The translations under genes were made by a program, and so were the position numbers. The notes under the pieces are model-generated. The model had not been told where the DNA came from. It searched no databases and saw only the letters and a list, made by a program, of their open reading frames with translations. Of a stretch of DNA of 64,000 bases, positions 7,859 through 16,568 are shown piece after piece (positions within the stretch are counted from its first letter, which is position 1; each line of letters begins with the position of its first letter). This DNA is from Streptomyces ardesiacus (GTDB lineage Bacteria; Actinomycetota; Actinomycetes; Streptomycetales; Streptomycetaceae): NCBI RefSeq assembly GCF_003112575.1, contig NZ_BEWC01000009.1, forward strand, positions 62,001 to 126,000, written 5' to 3'.

Positions 7859-10759
7859 ATGACAGAGACGGCGAGCGGTCCGGCACGGAGTTCCCGCGCC
7901 AAGGCCACCAAGGCGGGCAAGGGACTCCGCGTCGAGCGCGTCCACACCACTCCCGGCGTCCACCCCTACGACGAGGTGGCCTGGGAGCGTCGTGACGTCG
8001 TCATGACCAACTGGCGCGACGGCTCGGTCAATTTCGAGCAGCGTGGCGTCGAGTTCCCCGAGTTCTGGTCGGTGAACGCGGTCAACATCGTCACCAGCAA
8101 GTACTTCCGGGGCGCCGTGGGCACCCCGCAGCGCGAGGTGAGCCTCAAGCAGCTCATCGACCGCATCGTGAAGACGTACCGGAAGGCCGGTGAGGACAAC
8201 AAGTACTTCGCCTCGCCCGCCGACGCCGAGATCTTCGAGCACGAGCTGGCCTACGCCCTCCTGCACCAGATCTTCAGCTTCAACAGCCCGGTGTGGTTCA
8301 ACGTCGGCACGCCCCAGCCGCAGCAGGTCTCCGCCTGCTTCATCCTGTCCGTCGACGACTCCATGGAGTCGATCCTCGACTGGTACAAGGAAGAGGGCAT
8401 GATCTTCAAGGGCGGTTCCGGCGCCGGCCTGAACCTCTCCCGGATCCGCTCCTCCAAGGAACTGCTCTCCTCCGGCGGCAACGCCTCGGGACCGGTCTCC
8501 TTCATGCGCGGCGCCGACGCCTCCGCCGGCACCATCAAGTCCGGCGGCGCCACCCGCCGCGCGGCCAAGATGGTCATCCTCGACGTCGACCACCCCGACA
8601 TCGAGGACTTCATCGAGACCAAGGTGAAGGAAGAGGAGAAGATCCGCGCCCTGCGCGACGCGGGCTTCGACATGGACCTGGGCGGCGACGACATCACGTC
8701 CGTCCAGTACCAGAACGCCAACAACTCGGTCCGCGTGAACGACACGTTCATGAAGGCCGTGCAGGACGGCGGCAAGTTCGGCCTGACGTCCCGCATGACC
8801 GGCGAGGTCATCGAGGAGGTCGACGCCAAGGCGCTCTTCCGCAAGATGGCCGAGGCCGCCTGGGCCTGCGCCGACCCCGGCATCCAGTACGACGACACCA
8901 TCAACGCGTGGCACACCTGCCCGGAGTCCGGCCGCATCAACGGCTCCAACCCGTGCAGCGAGTACATGCACCTGGACAACACGTCCTGCAACCTGGCGTC
9001 GCTGAACCTGATGAAGTTCCTGAAGGACGACGGCAAGGGCAACCAGTCCTTTGACGCCGAGCGCTTCTCCAAGGTCGTCGAGCTCGTCATCACCGCGATG
9101 GACATCTCCATCTGCTTCGCGGACTTCCCGACCCAGAAGATCGGCGAGAACACCCGCGCCTTCCGCCAGCTCGGCATCGGCTACGCCAACCTCGGCGCCC
9201 TGCTGATGGCGACCGGCCACGCCTACGACTCCGACGGCGGCCGCGCCCTGGCCGGTGCCATCACCTCCCTGATGACCGGCACGTCGTACCGCCGCTCCGC
9301 CGAACTCGCCGCGATCGTCGGCCCGTACGACGGCTACGCCCGCAACGCCAAGCCGCATCTGCGGGTCATGAAGCAGCACTCCGACGAGAACGCCAAGGCC
9401 GTCCGCATGGACGACCTCGACACGCCGATCTGGGCCGCCGCCACGGAGGCCTGGCAGGACGTGCTCCGCCTCGGCGAGAAGAACGGCTTCCGCAACTCCC
9501 AGGCGTCCGTCATCGCCCCGACCGGCACCATCGGTCTCGCGATGTCCTGCGACACCACCGGCCTGGAGCCCGACCTGGCCCTGGTCAAGTTCAAGAAGCT
9601 GGTCGGCGGCGGCTCGATGCAGATCGTCAACGGCACCGTCCCGCAGGCCCTGCGCCGCCTGGGCTACCAGGAGGAGCAGATCGAGGCGATCGTCGCCCAC
9701 ATCGCCGAGCACGGCAACGTGGTCGACGCCCCCGGTCTCAAGCACGAGCACTACGAGGTGTTCGACTGCGCGATGGGCGAGCGCTCCATCTCCGCGATGG
9801 GTCACGTCCGCATGATGGCCGCCATCCAGCCGTGGATCTCCGGCGCCCTCTCCAAGACGGTCAACCTGCCGGAGTCGGCCACCGTCGAGGACGTCGAGGA
9901 GGTCTACTTCGAGGCCTGGAAGATGGGCGTCAAGGCGCTGGCCATCTACCGCGACAACTGCAAGGTCGGCCAGCCCCTGTCCGCCAAGACCAAGTCGGTC
10001 AAGGACGCGGAGAAGGCGGAGATCACCGAGAAGACCGAGGCGGCCATCCGCGAGACGGTCGAGAAGGTCGTCGAGTACCGCCCGGTCCGCAAGCGCCTCC
10101 CGAAGGGACGCCCCGGCATCACCACGTCCTTCACCGTCGGCGGCGCCGAGGGCTACATGACCGCCAACTCCTACCCGGACGACGGTCTGGGCGAGGTCTT
10201 CCTGAAGATGTCCAAGCAGGGCTCGACCCTCGCGGGCATGATGGACGCCTTCTCCATCGCGGTCTCCGTCGGCCTCCAGTACGGCGTGCCGCTGGAGACG
10301 TACGTCTCGAAGTTCACCAACATGCGCTTCGAGCCGGCCGGCATGACGGACGACCCGGACGTGCGGATGGCCCAGTCGATCGTCGACTACATCTTCCGCC
10401 GCCTGGCGCTGGACTTCCTGCCCTTCGAGACCCGCTCCGCACTCGGCATCCACTCCGCCGAGGAGCGCCAGCGCCACCTGGAGACGGGCTCGTACGAGCC
10501 GTCCGACGACGAGCTGGACGTCGAGGGCCTGGCCCAGTCGGCGCCGCTCGCCCAGGTGAAGGCCGTCGCCACGCCGAAGGCCGAGGCCGAGGCCGCCAAG
10601 CCCGCTCCGCAGCAGGCGCACACCAGCGCCGAGCTGGTGGAGATGCAACTGGGCATCCAGGCCGACGCCCCGCTGTGCTTCTCCTGCGGCACGAAGATGC
10701 AGCGCGCCGGTTCCTGCTACATCTGCGAGGGCTGCGGCTCGACCAGCGGTTGCAGCTGA
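7859..10759 (+). CDS. nrdJ: Class II (adenosylcobalamin-dependent) ribonucleotide reductase
   Basis: 966 aa. The ATG at 7859 has AGGGAGG five bases upstream; the frame is open 34 codons further but without a start signal. The protein reduces ribonucleotides to 2'-deoxyribonucleotides using a B12-generated thiyl radical, so it works with or without oxygen. Landmarks are SFNSPVWFNVG, NGSNPCSEYMHLDNTSCNLASLNL (active-site cysteine region), SVIAPTGTIG (phosphate-binding loop) and YRPVRKRLPKGRPG in the C-terminal extension. It ends with a zinc ribbon and redox-active cysteines (CFSCGTKM ... CYICEGCGSTSGC). It follows nrdR by 165 bp and ends at a very strong palindrome. Confidence 0.98.
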   Translation: MTETASGPARSSRAKATKAGKGLRVERVHTTPGVHPYDEVAWERRDVVMTNWRDGSVNFEQRGVEFPEFWSVNAVNIVTSKYFRGAVGTPQREVSLKQLIDRIVKTYRKAGEDNKYFASPADAEIFEHELAYALLHQIFSFNSPVWFNVGTPQPQQVSACFILSVDDSMESILDWYKEEGMIFKGGSGAGLNLSRIRSSKELLSSGGNASGPVSFMRGADASAGTIKSGGATRRAAKMVILDVDHPDIEDFIETKVKEEEKIRALRDAGFDMDLGGDDITSVQYQNANNSVRVNDTFMKAVQDGGKFGLTSRMTGEVIEEVDAKALFRKMAEAAWACADPGIQYDDTINAWHTCPESGRINGSNPCSEYMHLDNTSCNLASLNLMKFLKDDGKGNQSFDAERFSKVVELVITAMDISICFADFPTQKIGENTRAFRQLGIGYANLGALLMATGHAYDSDGGRALAGAITSLMTGTSYRRSAELAAIVGPYDGYARNAKPHLRVMKQHSDENAKAVRMDDLDTPIWAAATEAWQDVLRLGEKNGFRNSQASVIAPTGTIGLAMSCDTTGLEPDLALVKFKKLVGGGSMQIVNGTVPQALRRLGYQEEQIEAIVAHIAEHGNVVDAPGLKHEHYEVFDCAMGERSISAMGHVRMMAAIQPWISGALSKTVNLPESATVEDVEEVYFEAWKMGVKALAIYRDNCKVGQPLSAKTKSVKDAEKAEITEKTEAAIRETVEKVVEYRPVRKRLPKGRPGITTSFTVGGAEGYMTANSYPDDGLGEVFLKMSKQGSTLAGMMDAFSIAVSVGLQYGVPLETYVSKFTNMRFEPAGMTDDPDVRMAQSIVDYIFRRLALDFLPFETRSALGIHSAEERQRHLETGSYEPSDDELDVEGLAQSAPLAQVKAVATPKAEAEAAKPAPQQAHTSAELVEMQLGIQADAPLCFSCGTKMQRAGSCYICEGCGSTSGCS

Positions 10760-10776
10760 GCGCAGCCGTATGTAGT

Positions 10777-10828
10777 GGTGCATGAGTAAGGGGCGACCGC
10801 CATGGCGGTCGCCCCTTACTCATGCACC
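10777..10828. terminator. Perfect 52-bp palindrome, bidirectional terminator
   Basis: The two 26-base halves are exact reverse complements with no unpaired centre (centre CCATGG at 10800-10805). It sits 17 bases after nrdJ and 7 bases before the stop of the convergent TerD-like gene. The stem would terminate transcription from both sides. Because the element is symmetrical, short open frames on either strand start with identical residues. Confidence 0.9.
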
Positions 10829-10835
10829 CGCGCCG

Positions 10836-11369
10836 TCAAGGCCGGTGCGCCTGGCCCATCACCCGGGTGAACGTCGCGGGATCCCCCTCGAACCCGTGCA
10901 CGCCGGCCCGGAAGCCCCAGGCGCCCGTCTCGTCCCGGACGAACTCCGCGACCGTGGCCGCGGTGGCTCCGCGGACGCCGCCGAAGTCCTCCGTGGCCAG
11001 GTCCGTGTATCCCTCACGGATGCGCAGGCCCGGATGGGCCACGTCGGCGAACGTCCGGTCCTCCGTGCGCTGCTGGATGGCGACGCCCACCACCACGCGC
11101 GCGTACCGGGCGTCGAGCCGTTCCAGCTCCAGCGTCATGACCTCGTCGAAACCGAAGCCCTTGCCGTCCTTGCTGTCGCGGTTGAGATAGATCGTGCCGT
11201 CCGGTGAGCGACTGTCGAAATGCACCACGTAGGCGGGGCTGCCGTACGGATCGTCGGCCGGATAGGTACCGGCGACGAGGTCCAGGTCGGCGGCGGGCTG
11301 TCCCGCCGGACTCGGGTCCCACCGCAGTGCGACCTCGACCTTGCGCATGCCCTTGCTGAGGCCGTTCAC
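10836..11369 (-). CDS. TerD-family protein (tellurium-resistance/stress, calcium-binding fold)
   Basis: 177 aa. GTG start at 11369 with GGAAGGGGA upstream, giving the typical N-terminus VNGLSKGMRKVEVALRWDPS. TerD family features are LDLVAG, the acidic DSRSPDGTIYLNRDSKDGKG loop region (putative Ca2+ ligands), DEVMTLELERL and the VGVAIQQR strand. Streptomyces have many TerD paralogues linked to stress, differentiation and calcium, and the exact role of this one is not evident. It stands alone and converges on nrdJ. Confidence 0.9.
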   Translation of the reverse strand: MNGLSKGMRKVEVALRWDPSPAGQPAADLDLVAGTYPADDPYGSPAYVVHFDSRSPDGTIYLNRDSKDGKGFGFDEVMTLELERLDARYARVVVGVAIQQRTEDRTFADVAHPGLRIREGYTDLATEDFGGVRGATAATVAEFVRDETGAWGFRAGVHGFEGDPATFTRVMGQAHRP

Positions 11370-11527
11370 AGACTTCCCCTTCCCAGGTCCCCCGCCCTGC
11401 CCGGCCACCCGAACTGCCGGACGGTGACGGCCGGTTGTCCATCCTGCCACGCACCGGGACGGGGGTGCGGGCAAGCGGTCCGCCGGAGAGCCACCGGTGC
11501 CGCGTTCCGGGGCCTTACCATGGCGCG

Positions 11528-12142
11528 GTGCTGGTCAAGTGGATTCGCTGCACCGTGGTGGACCGCCGCGGTTTCGAGCGGGGGCAGCGGAAGTGGGCGG
11601 GGCTCCCGGGGGAGCCGGGTTTCCGGGGACAAGGGGGTGGCTGGAGCAGGGCGCGGCCGGACGTGGCGCACGTCTTCGCCTTCTGGGAGAGCCGTGCCTT
11701 CTACGACTCCTTCATGGCCCGCTCCCACGACAGGCTCGCCTCGGCGCAGGTGGGCACCTTCAAGGACGCGCAGGTCAGGCTCTTCGACTACCGCTTCGAC
11801 GTGAAGACCGGCTTCGAGCCGCGCTTCCACGACGCCGACCTGCTGCGCGTGGCGCTGTGCCGGGTTCACGAGGAGCGGTCCGAGCACTACGTCCTCATGC
11901 AGGAGAAGGTCTGGAACCCCGCGATGGCCGGCTCGCCGGGCATGATCCGCGGCCTGTTCGGCGAGGCCCCGGGGGACGGCTACAACGAGTACCTCGTCCT
12001 GTCCATGTGGCTGTCGGCCGCCGAACACGGGAAGTACCGTACCGAGCGGGTGGAAAGGCTCGCCCTGCGCGCCCAGACGGAGGCCGACATCGCGTCCCTG
12101 ACCGGCGACATCGTGCAACTGGAACCCTCCTGGACCGTGTGA
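11528..12142 (+). CDS. DUF4937-family protein of unknown function
   Basis: 204 aa. I chose GTG at 11528, which directly gives the family-like VLVKWIRCTV start; the frame is open for 31 codons upstream but the encoded residues look non-coding. TACCAT (11517-11522) ends 5 bases before the start and no ribosome site is clear, so the mRNA may be leaderless. The N-terminal half looks like a dimeric alpha/beta-barrel fold (DVAHVFAFWESRAFYDSFM). The C-terminal half contains HADLLRVALCRV-like and PGMIRGLFGEAPGDGYNEYLVLSMW segments, suggesting a duplicated barrel. No catalytic motif is recognised. Confidence 0.75.
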   Translation: MLVKWIRCTVVDRRGFERGQRKWAGLPGEPGFRGQGGGWSRARPDVAHVFAFWESRAFYDSFMARSHDRLASAQVGTFKDAQVRLFDYRFDVKTGFEPRFHDADLLRVALCRVHEERSEHYVLMQEKVWNPAMAGSPGMIRGLFGEAPGDGYNEYLVLSMWLSAAEHGKYRTERVERLALRAQTEADIASLTGDIVQLEPSWTV

Positions 12143-12238
12143 GCCCCGGTTCCCCGCCATGTCGCGGCCAGGTGTGGAAACGGTGTGACGTACGCCGTAC
12201 GGGGGCCGCACGAGTGCCTGATTCCGGCCCACTCGATC

Positions 12239-12244
12239 TAGGGT
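12239..12244 (+). promoter_or_regulatory. Candidate -10 box TAGGGT of a leaderless phosphatase gene
   Basis: TAGGGT ends 6 bases before the ATG at 12251, leaving no room for a ribosome binding site. This is the spacing typical of leaderless Streptomyces mRNAs. Confidence 0.55.
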
Positions 12245-12250
12245 TCTGGC

Positions 12251-12910
12251 ATGGCACGACCACGGCGCATCGTCCTTGTCCGGCACGGCGAGTCGATCGG
12301 CAACGCCGATGACACCGTGTACGAGCGCGAGCCCGACCACGCGCTGGCCCTCACCGACCGGGGCCGGGAGCAGGCCGAGGAGACCGGCAAGGAACTGCGC
12401 GAGGTGTTCGGCCGCGAGCGGGTCAGCGTCTACGTCTCCCCGTACCGCCGCACCCACGAGACACTCCGCGCCTTCCACCTCGACCCGGACCTCATACGGG
12501 TACGGGAGGAGCCCCGGCTGCGCGAGCAGGACTGGGGCAACTGGCAGGACCGCGACGACGTGCGGCTGCAGAAGGCCTACCGGGACGCCTACGGGCACTT
12601 CTTCTACCGCTTCGCGCAGGGCGAGTCCGGTGCGGACGTGTACGACCGCGTGGGCAACTTCCTGGAGAGCCTGTTCCGCAGTTTCGAGGACCCCGACCAC
12701 CCACCGAACGTGCTCCTGGTGACCCACGGGCTGGCCATGCGGCTGTTCTGCATGAGGTGGTTCCACTGGACGGTCGCGGAGTTCGAGTCGCTGTCCAACC
12801 CCGGGAACGCCGAGATGCGGATGCTCGTTCTCGGCGAGGACGGCAAGTACACCCTTGACCGGCCCTTCGAACGCTGGCGAGATCCGGAACCGTACGGGAT
12901 CACCGGATAG
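12251..12910 (+). CDS. Histidine phosphatase (phosphoglycerate mutase) family protein
   Basis: 219 aa. The N-terminal RIVLVRHGESIGN carries the phospho-accepting His. VSPYRRTHET supplies the second phosphate-binding Arg, and LLVTHGLAMRLF the second catalytic His. Loop residues LREQDWGNWQD match the PhoE/broad-specificity branch more than glycolytic mutases. Substrate unknown; such enzymes hydrolyse phosphomonoesters in the cytoplasm. The start lies just after a -10-like box. The next gene begins 13 bases downstream with its own -10-like hexamer overlapping this stop codon. Confidence 0.92.
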   Translation: MARPRRIVLVRHGESIGNADDTVYEREPDHALALTDRGREQAEETGKELREVFGRERVSVYVSPYRRTHETLRAFHLDPDLIRVREEPRLREQDWGNWQDRDDVRLQKAYRDAYGHFFYRFAQGESGADVYDRVGNFLESLFRSFEDPDHPPNVLLVTHGLAMRLFCMRWFHWTVAEFESLSNPGNAEMRMLVLGEDGKYTLDRPFERWRDPEPYGITG

Positions 12911-12913
12911 AGT
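12908..12913 (+). promoter_or_regulatory. Candidate -10 box overlapping the upstream stop codon
   Basis: TAGAGT begins with the TAG stop of the phosphatase gene and ends 9 bases before the ATG at 12923. It may give the downstream gene its own leaderless transcript. Confidence 0.35.
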
Positions 12914-12922
12914 GGCAGGGCG

Positions 12923-13828
12923 ATGACCGCTCATTCTTCTCCTGACGGGCGCCTGGACCGCGCCCTTTCCAGCCTGCGCGGACTGTCGGTGGGGGACGCG
13001 CTGGGCTCACAGTTCTTCGTTCCCGCGAACTATCCGCTGCTGGGGAGGCGCGAGCTGCCGCCCGGCACCTGGCAGTGGACGGACGACACGGAGATGGCCT
13101 GTTCCGTGGTCTCCGTCCTGGCCGCCCACCACCGCATCGACCAGGATGCGCTGGCGCTCTCCTTCGCCCGGCACCACGACTTCGACCGGGGGTACGGCCC
13201 CGCGGTCAACCGCCTGCTGCGGCTGGTCCGGGAGGGCGGCGACTGGCGCGAGCTGGCCGCGGCGCTCTTCAACGGACAGGGCTCCTGGGGCAACGGCGCG
13301 GCCATGCGCATCGCACCGCTGGGCGCCTGGTACGCGGACGATCCGGAACAGGCGACCCACCAGGCGGAGATCTCCGCCTACCCGACGCATCAGCACCGTG
13401 AGGCGGTGGTCGGGGCCATGGCCGTCGCGGCGGCCGCGGCACTGGCCGCGGACCCGGCCGGGCCGCCCCCGGCACACGCGCTCCTCGACGGGGTGATCTC
13501 GCTCGTTCCGAAGAGCGCCGTGGGTGCCGGGCTGCGCCGTGCCCGGGACATGCTCGACTACGGCGACGCGGCCACGGTCGCGGCGGTCCTGGGCTGCGGC
13601 CGGCGTACGACCGCGCACGACACGGTTCCCTTCGCCCTCTGGTCCGCGGCCCGCGCGCTCGGGCAGTACGAGACCGCCTTCTGGACGACCGCGCAGGTCG
13701 GCGGGGACGTGGACACGACCTGCGCCATCGTGGGCGGGGTGGTCGCGGCCGGTGAGGCGGGGGCGCCCCCGGCGGAATGGGCCGAGCGGGTCGAGGCGCT
13801 GCCCGCCTGGATGACGGCGTCGGTCTGA
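12923..13828 (+). CDS. ADP-ribosylglycohydrolase family protein (DraG-like)
   Basis: 301 aa all-alpha hydrolase. Metal-binding motifs are LSVGDALGSQF (N-terminus), WTDDTEMACSV and GGDVDTTCAIVGGVVAAGEAG near the C-terminus; these Asp and Thr residues coordinate the binuclear Mg2+/Mn2+ site of the family. The enzyme should remove ADP-ribose from proteins, nucleic acids or small molecules, for example in reversal of ADP-ribosylation. It lies 13 bp after the histidine phosphatase, and co-expression is possible. The ATG start gives a normal family N-terminus. Confidence 0.93.
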   Translation: MTAHSSPDGRLDRALSSLRGLSVGDALGSQFFVPANYPLLGRRELPPGTWQWTDDTEMACSVVSVLAAHHRIDQDALALSFARHHDFDRGYGPAVNRLLRLVREGGDWRELAAALFNGQGSWGNGAAMRIAPLGAWYADDPEQATHQAEISAYPTHQHREAVVGAMAVAAAAALAADPAGPPPAHALLDGVISLVPKSAVGAGLRRARDMLDYGDAATVAAVLGCGRRTTAHDTVPFALWSAARALGQYETAFWTTAQVGGDVDTTCAIVGGVVAAGEAGAPPAEWAERVEALPAWMTASV

Positions 13829-14129
13829 CGAGATCCCGCACGGAAACGCTCCGTGTGCGACGGGAACTCTCCGTGAGCGCGTGCCCGTTGTCATGACAAC
13901 CGCTGCCCGAGGCATCCGCCCCGGGCAGCCCCGGGAGGTCATGAAGGGGTGGGACATGGAGGCGCTGTCGGTGTTCGTCGCGTTGCTGTCCCCGGTGCTG
14001 CCCGTCGCGCTGTTCGTCGCGTTCTCCGGCCCGTCAGGCGCCCGCGTGGCCGTGAGCCGGCGGGGAGGGCACCGGCGGGCGCGCGTGACGCCCGCCGGTG
14101 ATGCTCACCCCGTCAGCGGTCCGGTGGGA
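13829..14129. other. Intergenic region with an MFS terminator
   Basis: About 300 bases between the convergent ADP-ribosylglycohydrolase and MFS genes. Apart from the hairpin at 14070-14100 it has no recognised element. A ribosome-site-like GGGAGG before an ATG at 13941 opens a hydrophobic reading frame. That frame never closes properly and runs antisense through the MFS gene, so I do not call a gene. Confidence 0.6.
14070..14100 (-). terminator. Terminator of the MFS gene
   Basis: Perfect 12-bp stem (14070-14081 with 14089-14100), 7-base loop, 29 bases beyond the minus-strand stop codon. Confidence 0.7.
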
Positions 14130-15677
14130 TCAGCCCACGCCCGGACCGGCCGAGCCGGACAGGGCCTCCAGGTCGCTCTTGCGCACCCGGATCACCAGCC
14201 ACGCCGTGGCCAGCGCGAGCACGGCCATGGCGGCGGCCGGGACGAAGGCGGCCGAGATGCCCTGCGCCAGTACGTCGTGCGACCAGGGCGAGGGCAACTG
14301 GTGCGTCTGGGCGAACTGCGCCTTCTGCTCCGGCGAACCGTTGGTGAGGAAGTCCTGGACCTGCTTCCCCGCCTCGTCCTTGCTGGCCGTGCCGAAGACC
14401 GTCGTCAAAATGGCGAGGCCGATCGATCCGCCCACCTGCTGCATCGCGTTGAGCAGCCCGGACGCCGCGCCCGCCTCGTGCGGGGCGACCCCGGAGACCG
14501 CGGTCAGCGTCAGCGTCACGAAGTTCAGTCCCATGCCGAGGCCGAAGATCAGCATCGGACCCAGGACGCCGCCGACATAGGAGCTGTCGGAGCTGATGAG
14601 GGCCTGCCAGCCGAGTCCGACCGCCGCGAGCGTCGACCCCGCGATCATGAACGGCTTCGGGCCGAAGACGGGAAGGAACCGCTGCGACACGCCCGCACCG
14701 ATCGCGATCACGACCGTGACCGGCAGGAAGGCCAGACCGGCCTGGATGGGGGTGTAGCCGAGCACGTTCTGTACGAACAGGACGATGTAGAAGAACATGC
14801 CGAACATCGCGGCGGCCAGGCTCAGCATGATCACATACGTGCCGGAGCGGTTGCGGTCGGCGAACATCTTCAGTGGTGTGATCGGTTCCTTGGCCCGCTG
14901 CTCGATGAGGACGAAGGCCAGCAGGAGGACCGCCGCAGCCGTGAAGGAGCCGATGGTCAGGTTGTCCCGCCAGCCCTCGTCCGCGGCCCGGATGAAGCCG
15001 TAGACGAGGGACGCCATGCCCGCGGTGGAGGTCACCGCCCCGGCTATGTCGAAGCGGCCGGAGTGCCGTTCGGACTCGCTGATGTAGAGCGGCGCGAGCA
15101 CGGCGATCAGTACACCGATCGGCACGTTGACGAAGAGCACCCAGCGCCAGTCGAGCCACTCGGTGAGCATGCCGCCCGCCAGCAGGCCGATGGCGCCGCC
15201 ACCCGCGGAGACGGCGGCGAAGACGCCGAAGGCCCGGTTGCGCTCCGGTCCCTCGGGGAAGGTGGTTGTTATGAGGGCCAGCGACGTGGGCGACGCGATC
15301 GCGCCTCCCATGCCCTGAAGGACCCGCGCCGCCAGCAACTGCCAGGGTTCCTGTGCGAAGCCGCCGATCAGCGACGCGAAGGTGAACAGCAGGATGCCGG
15401 TCATGAAGACCCGGCGCCTGCCGAGGATGTCACCGGCTCGGCCGCCGAGCAGGAGCAGGCCGCCGAAGGTGAGCGTGTACGCGCTGACGACCCAGGTGAG
15501 GTCGGTGGTGCTGAACTTGAGAGCGTTTTGAATGTGCGGGAGCGCGATGTTCACAATCGTCGCGTCGAGTACGACCATGAGTTGGCAGGCCGCGATGACG
15601 GCGAGTGCGATGCCGGGATGCCCCTCCCGGCGGGCCGCTCCAGGCTTTCGGTCGTTGAGCAGAGAAGAGGTTGTCAC
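14130..15677 (-). CDS. MFS drug:H+ antiporter, DHA2/EmrB-QacA type
   Basis: 515 aa with about 14 hydrophobic helices, the DHA2 layout. GTG start at 15677 (VTTSSLLND) is preceded by GGGGGA; a GTG seven codons earlier lacks a site. Motif D1 region LDATIVNIALPHIQ lies in the first helix, followed by WVVSAYTLTFGGLLLLGGRAGDILGRRRVF (motif A in loop 2-3) and the motif C-like RVLQGMGGAIASPTSLALI. It probably exports hydrophobic drugs or an endogenous antibiotic. Divergent from a TetR regulator with two operators in between, so it is almost certainly repressed by that protein. Confidence 0.95.
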   Translation of the reverse strand: MTTSSLLNDRKPGAARREGHPGIALAVIAACQLMVVLDATIVNIALPHIQNALKFSTTDLTWVVSAYTLTFGGLLLLGGRAGDILGRRRVFMTGILLFTFASLIGGFAQEPWQLLAARVLQGMGGAIASPTSLALITTTFPEGPERNRAFGVFAAVSAGGGAIGLLAGGMLTEWLDWRWVLFVNVPIGVLIAVLAPLYISESERHSGRFDIAGAVTSTAGMASLVYGFIRAADEGWRDNLTIGSFTAAAVLLLAFVLIEQRAKEPITPLKMFADRNRSGTYVIMLSLAAAMFGMFFYIVLFVQNVLGYTPIQAGLAFLPVTVVIAIGAGVSQRFLPVFGPKPFMIAGSTLAAVGLGWQALISSDSSYVGGVLGPMLIFGLGMGLNFVTLTLTAVSGVAPHEAGAASGLLNAMQQVGGSIGLAILTTVFGTASKDEAGKQVQDFLTNGSPEQKAQFAQTHQLPSPWSHDVLAQGISAAFVPAAAMAVLALATAWLVIRVRKSDLEALSGSAGPGVG

Positions 15678-15700
15678 TATGTGTCCCCCACGGATCACTT

Positions 15701-15720
15701 AGTGAACGCTCGCGTTCACT
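15701..15720. promoter_or_regulatory. TetR operator 1
   Basis: AGTGAACGC-TC-GCGTTCACT, perfect 9-bp arms with a 2-base spacer, 24 bp upstream of the MFS start. Confidence 0.88.
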
Positions 15721-15748
15721 GTTGCCTCAACGTTAGTGACCCGGCGAC

Positions 15749-15768
15749 AGTGAACGCAACCGTTCACT
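15749..15768. promoter_or_regulatory. TetR operator 2
   Basis: AGTGAACG-CAAC-CGTTCACT. It shares the same half-sites as operator 1, with centres 48 bp apart, between the two divergent genes and nearer tetR. Confidence 0.88.
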
Positions 15769-15865
15769 TATTGAGGGTGTCGCGCGCTCGGTCCCCCGTC
15801 GCGGTCGCACGGCACACGTCTTGTCCCCGAATACCCCTTTCCATCGCTTTTTGGAGACGTGCGAC

Positions 15866-16486
15866 ATGGTTGCTTCGCACTGGGCGGCCGCCTCCGCCCC
15901 GACGCCGTCCCGTCGGCGTGGCGCGGTCCTGGAGCGCGCCATCCTCGAGGCCGCGCTGGACCAGCTCGGCACCGTCGGCTGGAACGGCCTGACGATGGAG
16001 GGCGTGGCCGCCGGCGCGCAGACGGGCAAGGCGGCGGTCTACCGCCGCTGGCCGTCCAAGGAGGACCTCGTCGCCGACGCGCTGCGGTCCGGCCTGCCGG
16101 ACTTCGACACGGTTCCCGACCTCGGGAGTGTGCGCGAGGATCTGCTGGAGCTGTGTCGCAGGGCGCGCGACGCGATGTTCTCCCGGCCGGGATTCGCGCT
16201 GCGCTCCGTCATTCACGAATGCGACAACGCGCAGGCCGAGCGCTTCCACGCGGTGATCATCAAGGGGGTGGTGGAGCCGACGCTCACGATGATCTGCGAG
16301 GTCGTCAAGCGCGGAATGGAGCGTGGGGAAGTCCGTCGTGACGCGGCCAACGGATACGTCTTCGACGCGATTCCGGCGATGATGATGTACCGCTCGAAGA
16401 TTTGTGCAAGTGAATGGACGGATCGCGAGCTCGAGGAAATGATCGACCAGTTGATGGTCCCGCTGCTGCGTCCCGACGGTTCCTGA
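15866..16486 (+). CDS. TetR-family repressor of the adjacent efflux gene
   Basis: 206 aa. ATG at 15866 with GGAGA nine bases upstream is preferred over an in-frame TTG 15 codons earlier. The N-terminal TetR helix-turn-helix spans about residues 18-65 (ERAILEAALDQLG ... GAQTGKAAVYRRWPSKEDLVADAL). The helical C-terminal ligand-binding domain (RDAMFSRPGFALRSVIHECDNAQ ... MMMYRSKIC) resembles the TetR_C_11 type. It is divergent from the DHA2 exporter, with paired palindromes in the 188-bp gap, giving a ligand-inducible repressor-exporter unit. The inducer is unknown. Confidence 0.94.
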   Translation: MVASHWAAASAPTPSRRRGAVLERAILEAALDQLGTVGWNGLTMEGVAAGAQTGKAAVYRRWPSKEDLVADALRSGLPDFDTVPDLGSVREDLLELCRRARDAMFSRPGFALRSVIHECDNAQAERFHAVIIKGVVEPTLTMICEVVKRGMERGEVRRDAANGYVFDAIPAMMMYRSKICASEWTDRELEEMIDQLMVPLLRPDGS

Positions 16487-16553
16487 CCCCGGTCCCCGGG
16501 CGGGCCGGTCTGGTACGGGGGAACCGGGGTGTCGCCCGGCGAACGCGGCGGCG

Positions 16554-16559
16554 TAGGCT
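16554..16559 (+). promoter_or_regulatory. Candidate -10 box TAGGCT for leaderless rnhB
   Basis: TAGGCT ends 9 bases before the ATG at 16569, and no Shine-Dalgarno sequence follows apart from a short GGGGCG. Confidence 0.4.
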
Positions 16560-16568
16560 AGGGGCGCC

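Noticed and set aside
7067..10783. A 1238-codon antisense frame over nrdJ
   Set aside because: It is the mirror of a gene with strong third-position GC bias. Its residues are Gly/Arg/Ala/Val/Asp-rich with no family motif and no ribosome site.
13881..15992. A long plus-strand frame across the MFS-tetR region, with a hydrophobic start near 13941
   Set aside because: It runs antisense through the MFS gene and through both TetR operators. The hydrophobic N-terminus does not continue as a plausible protein.
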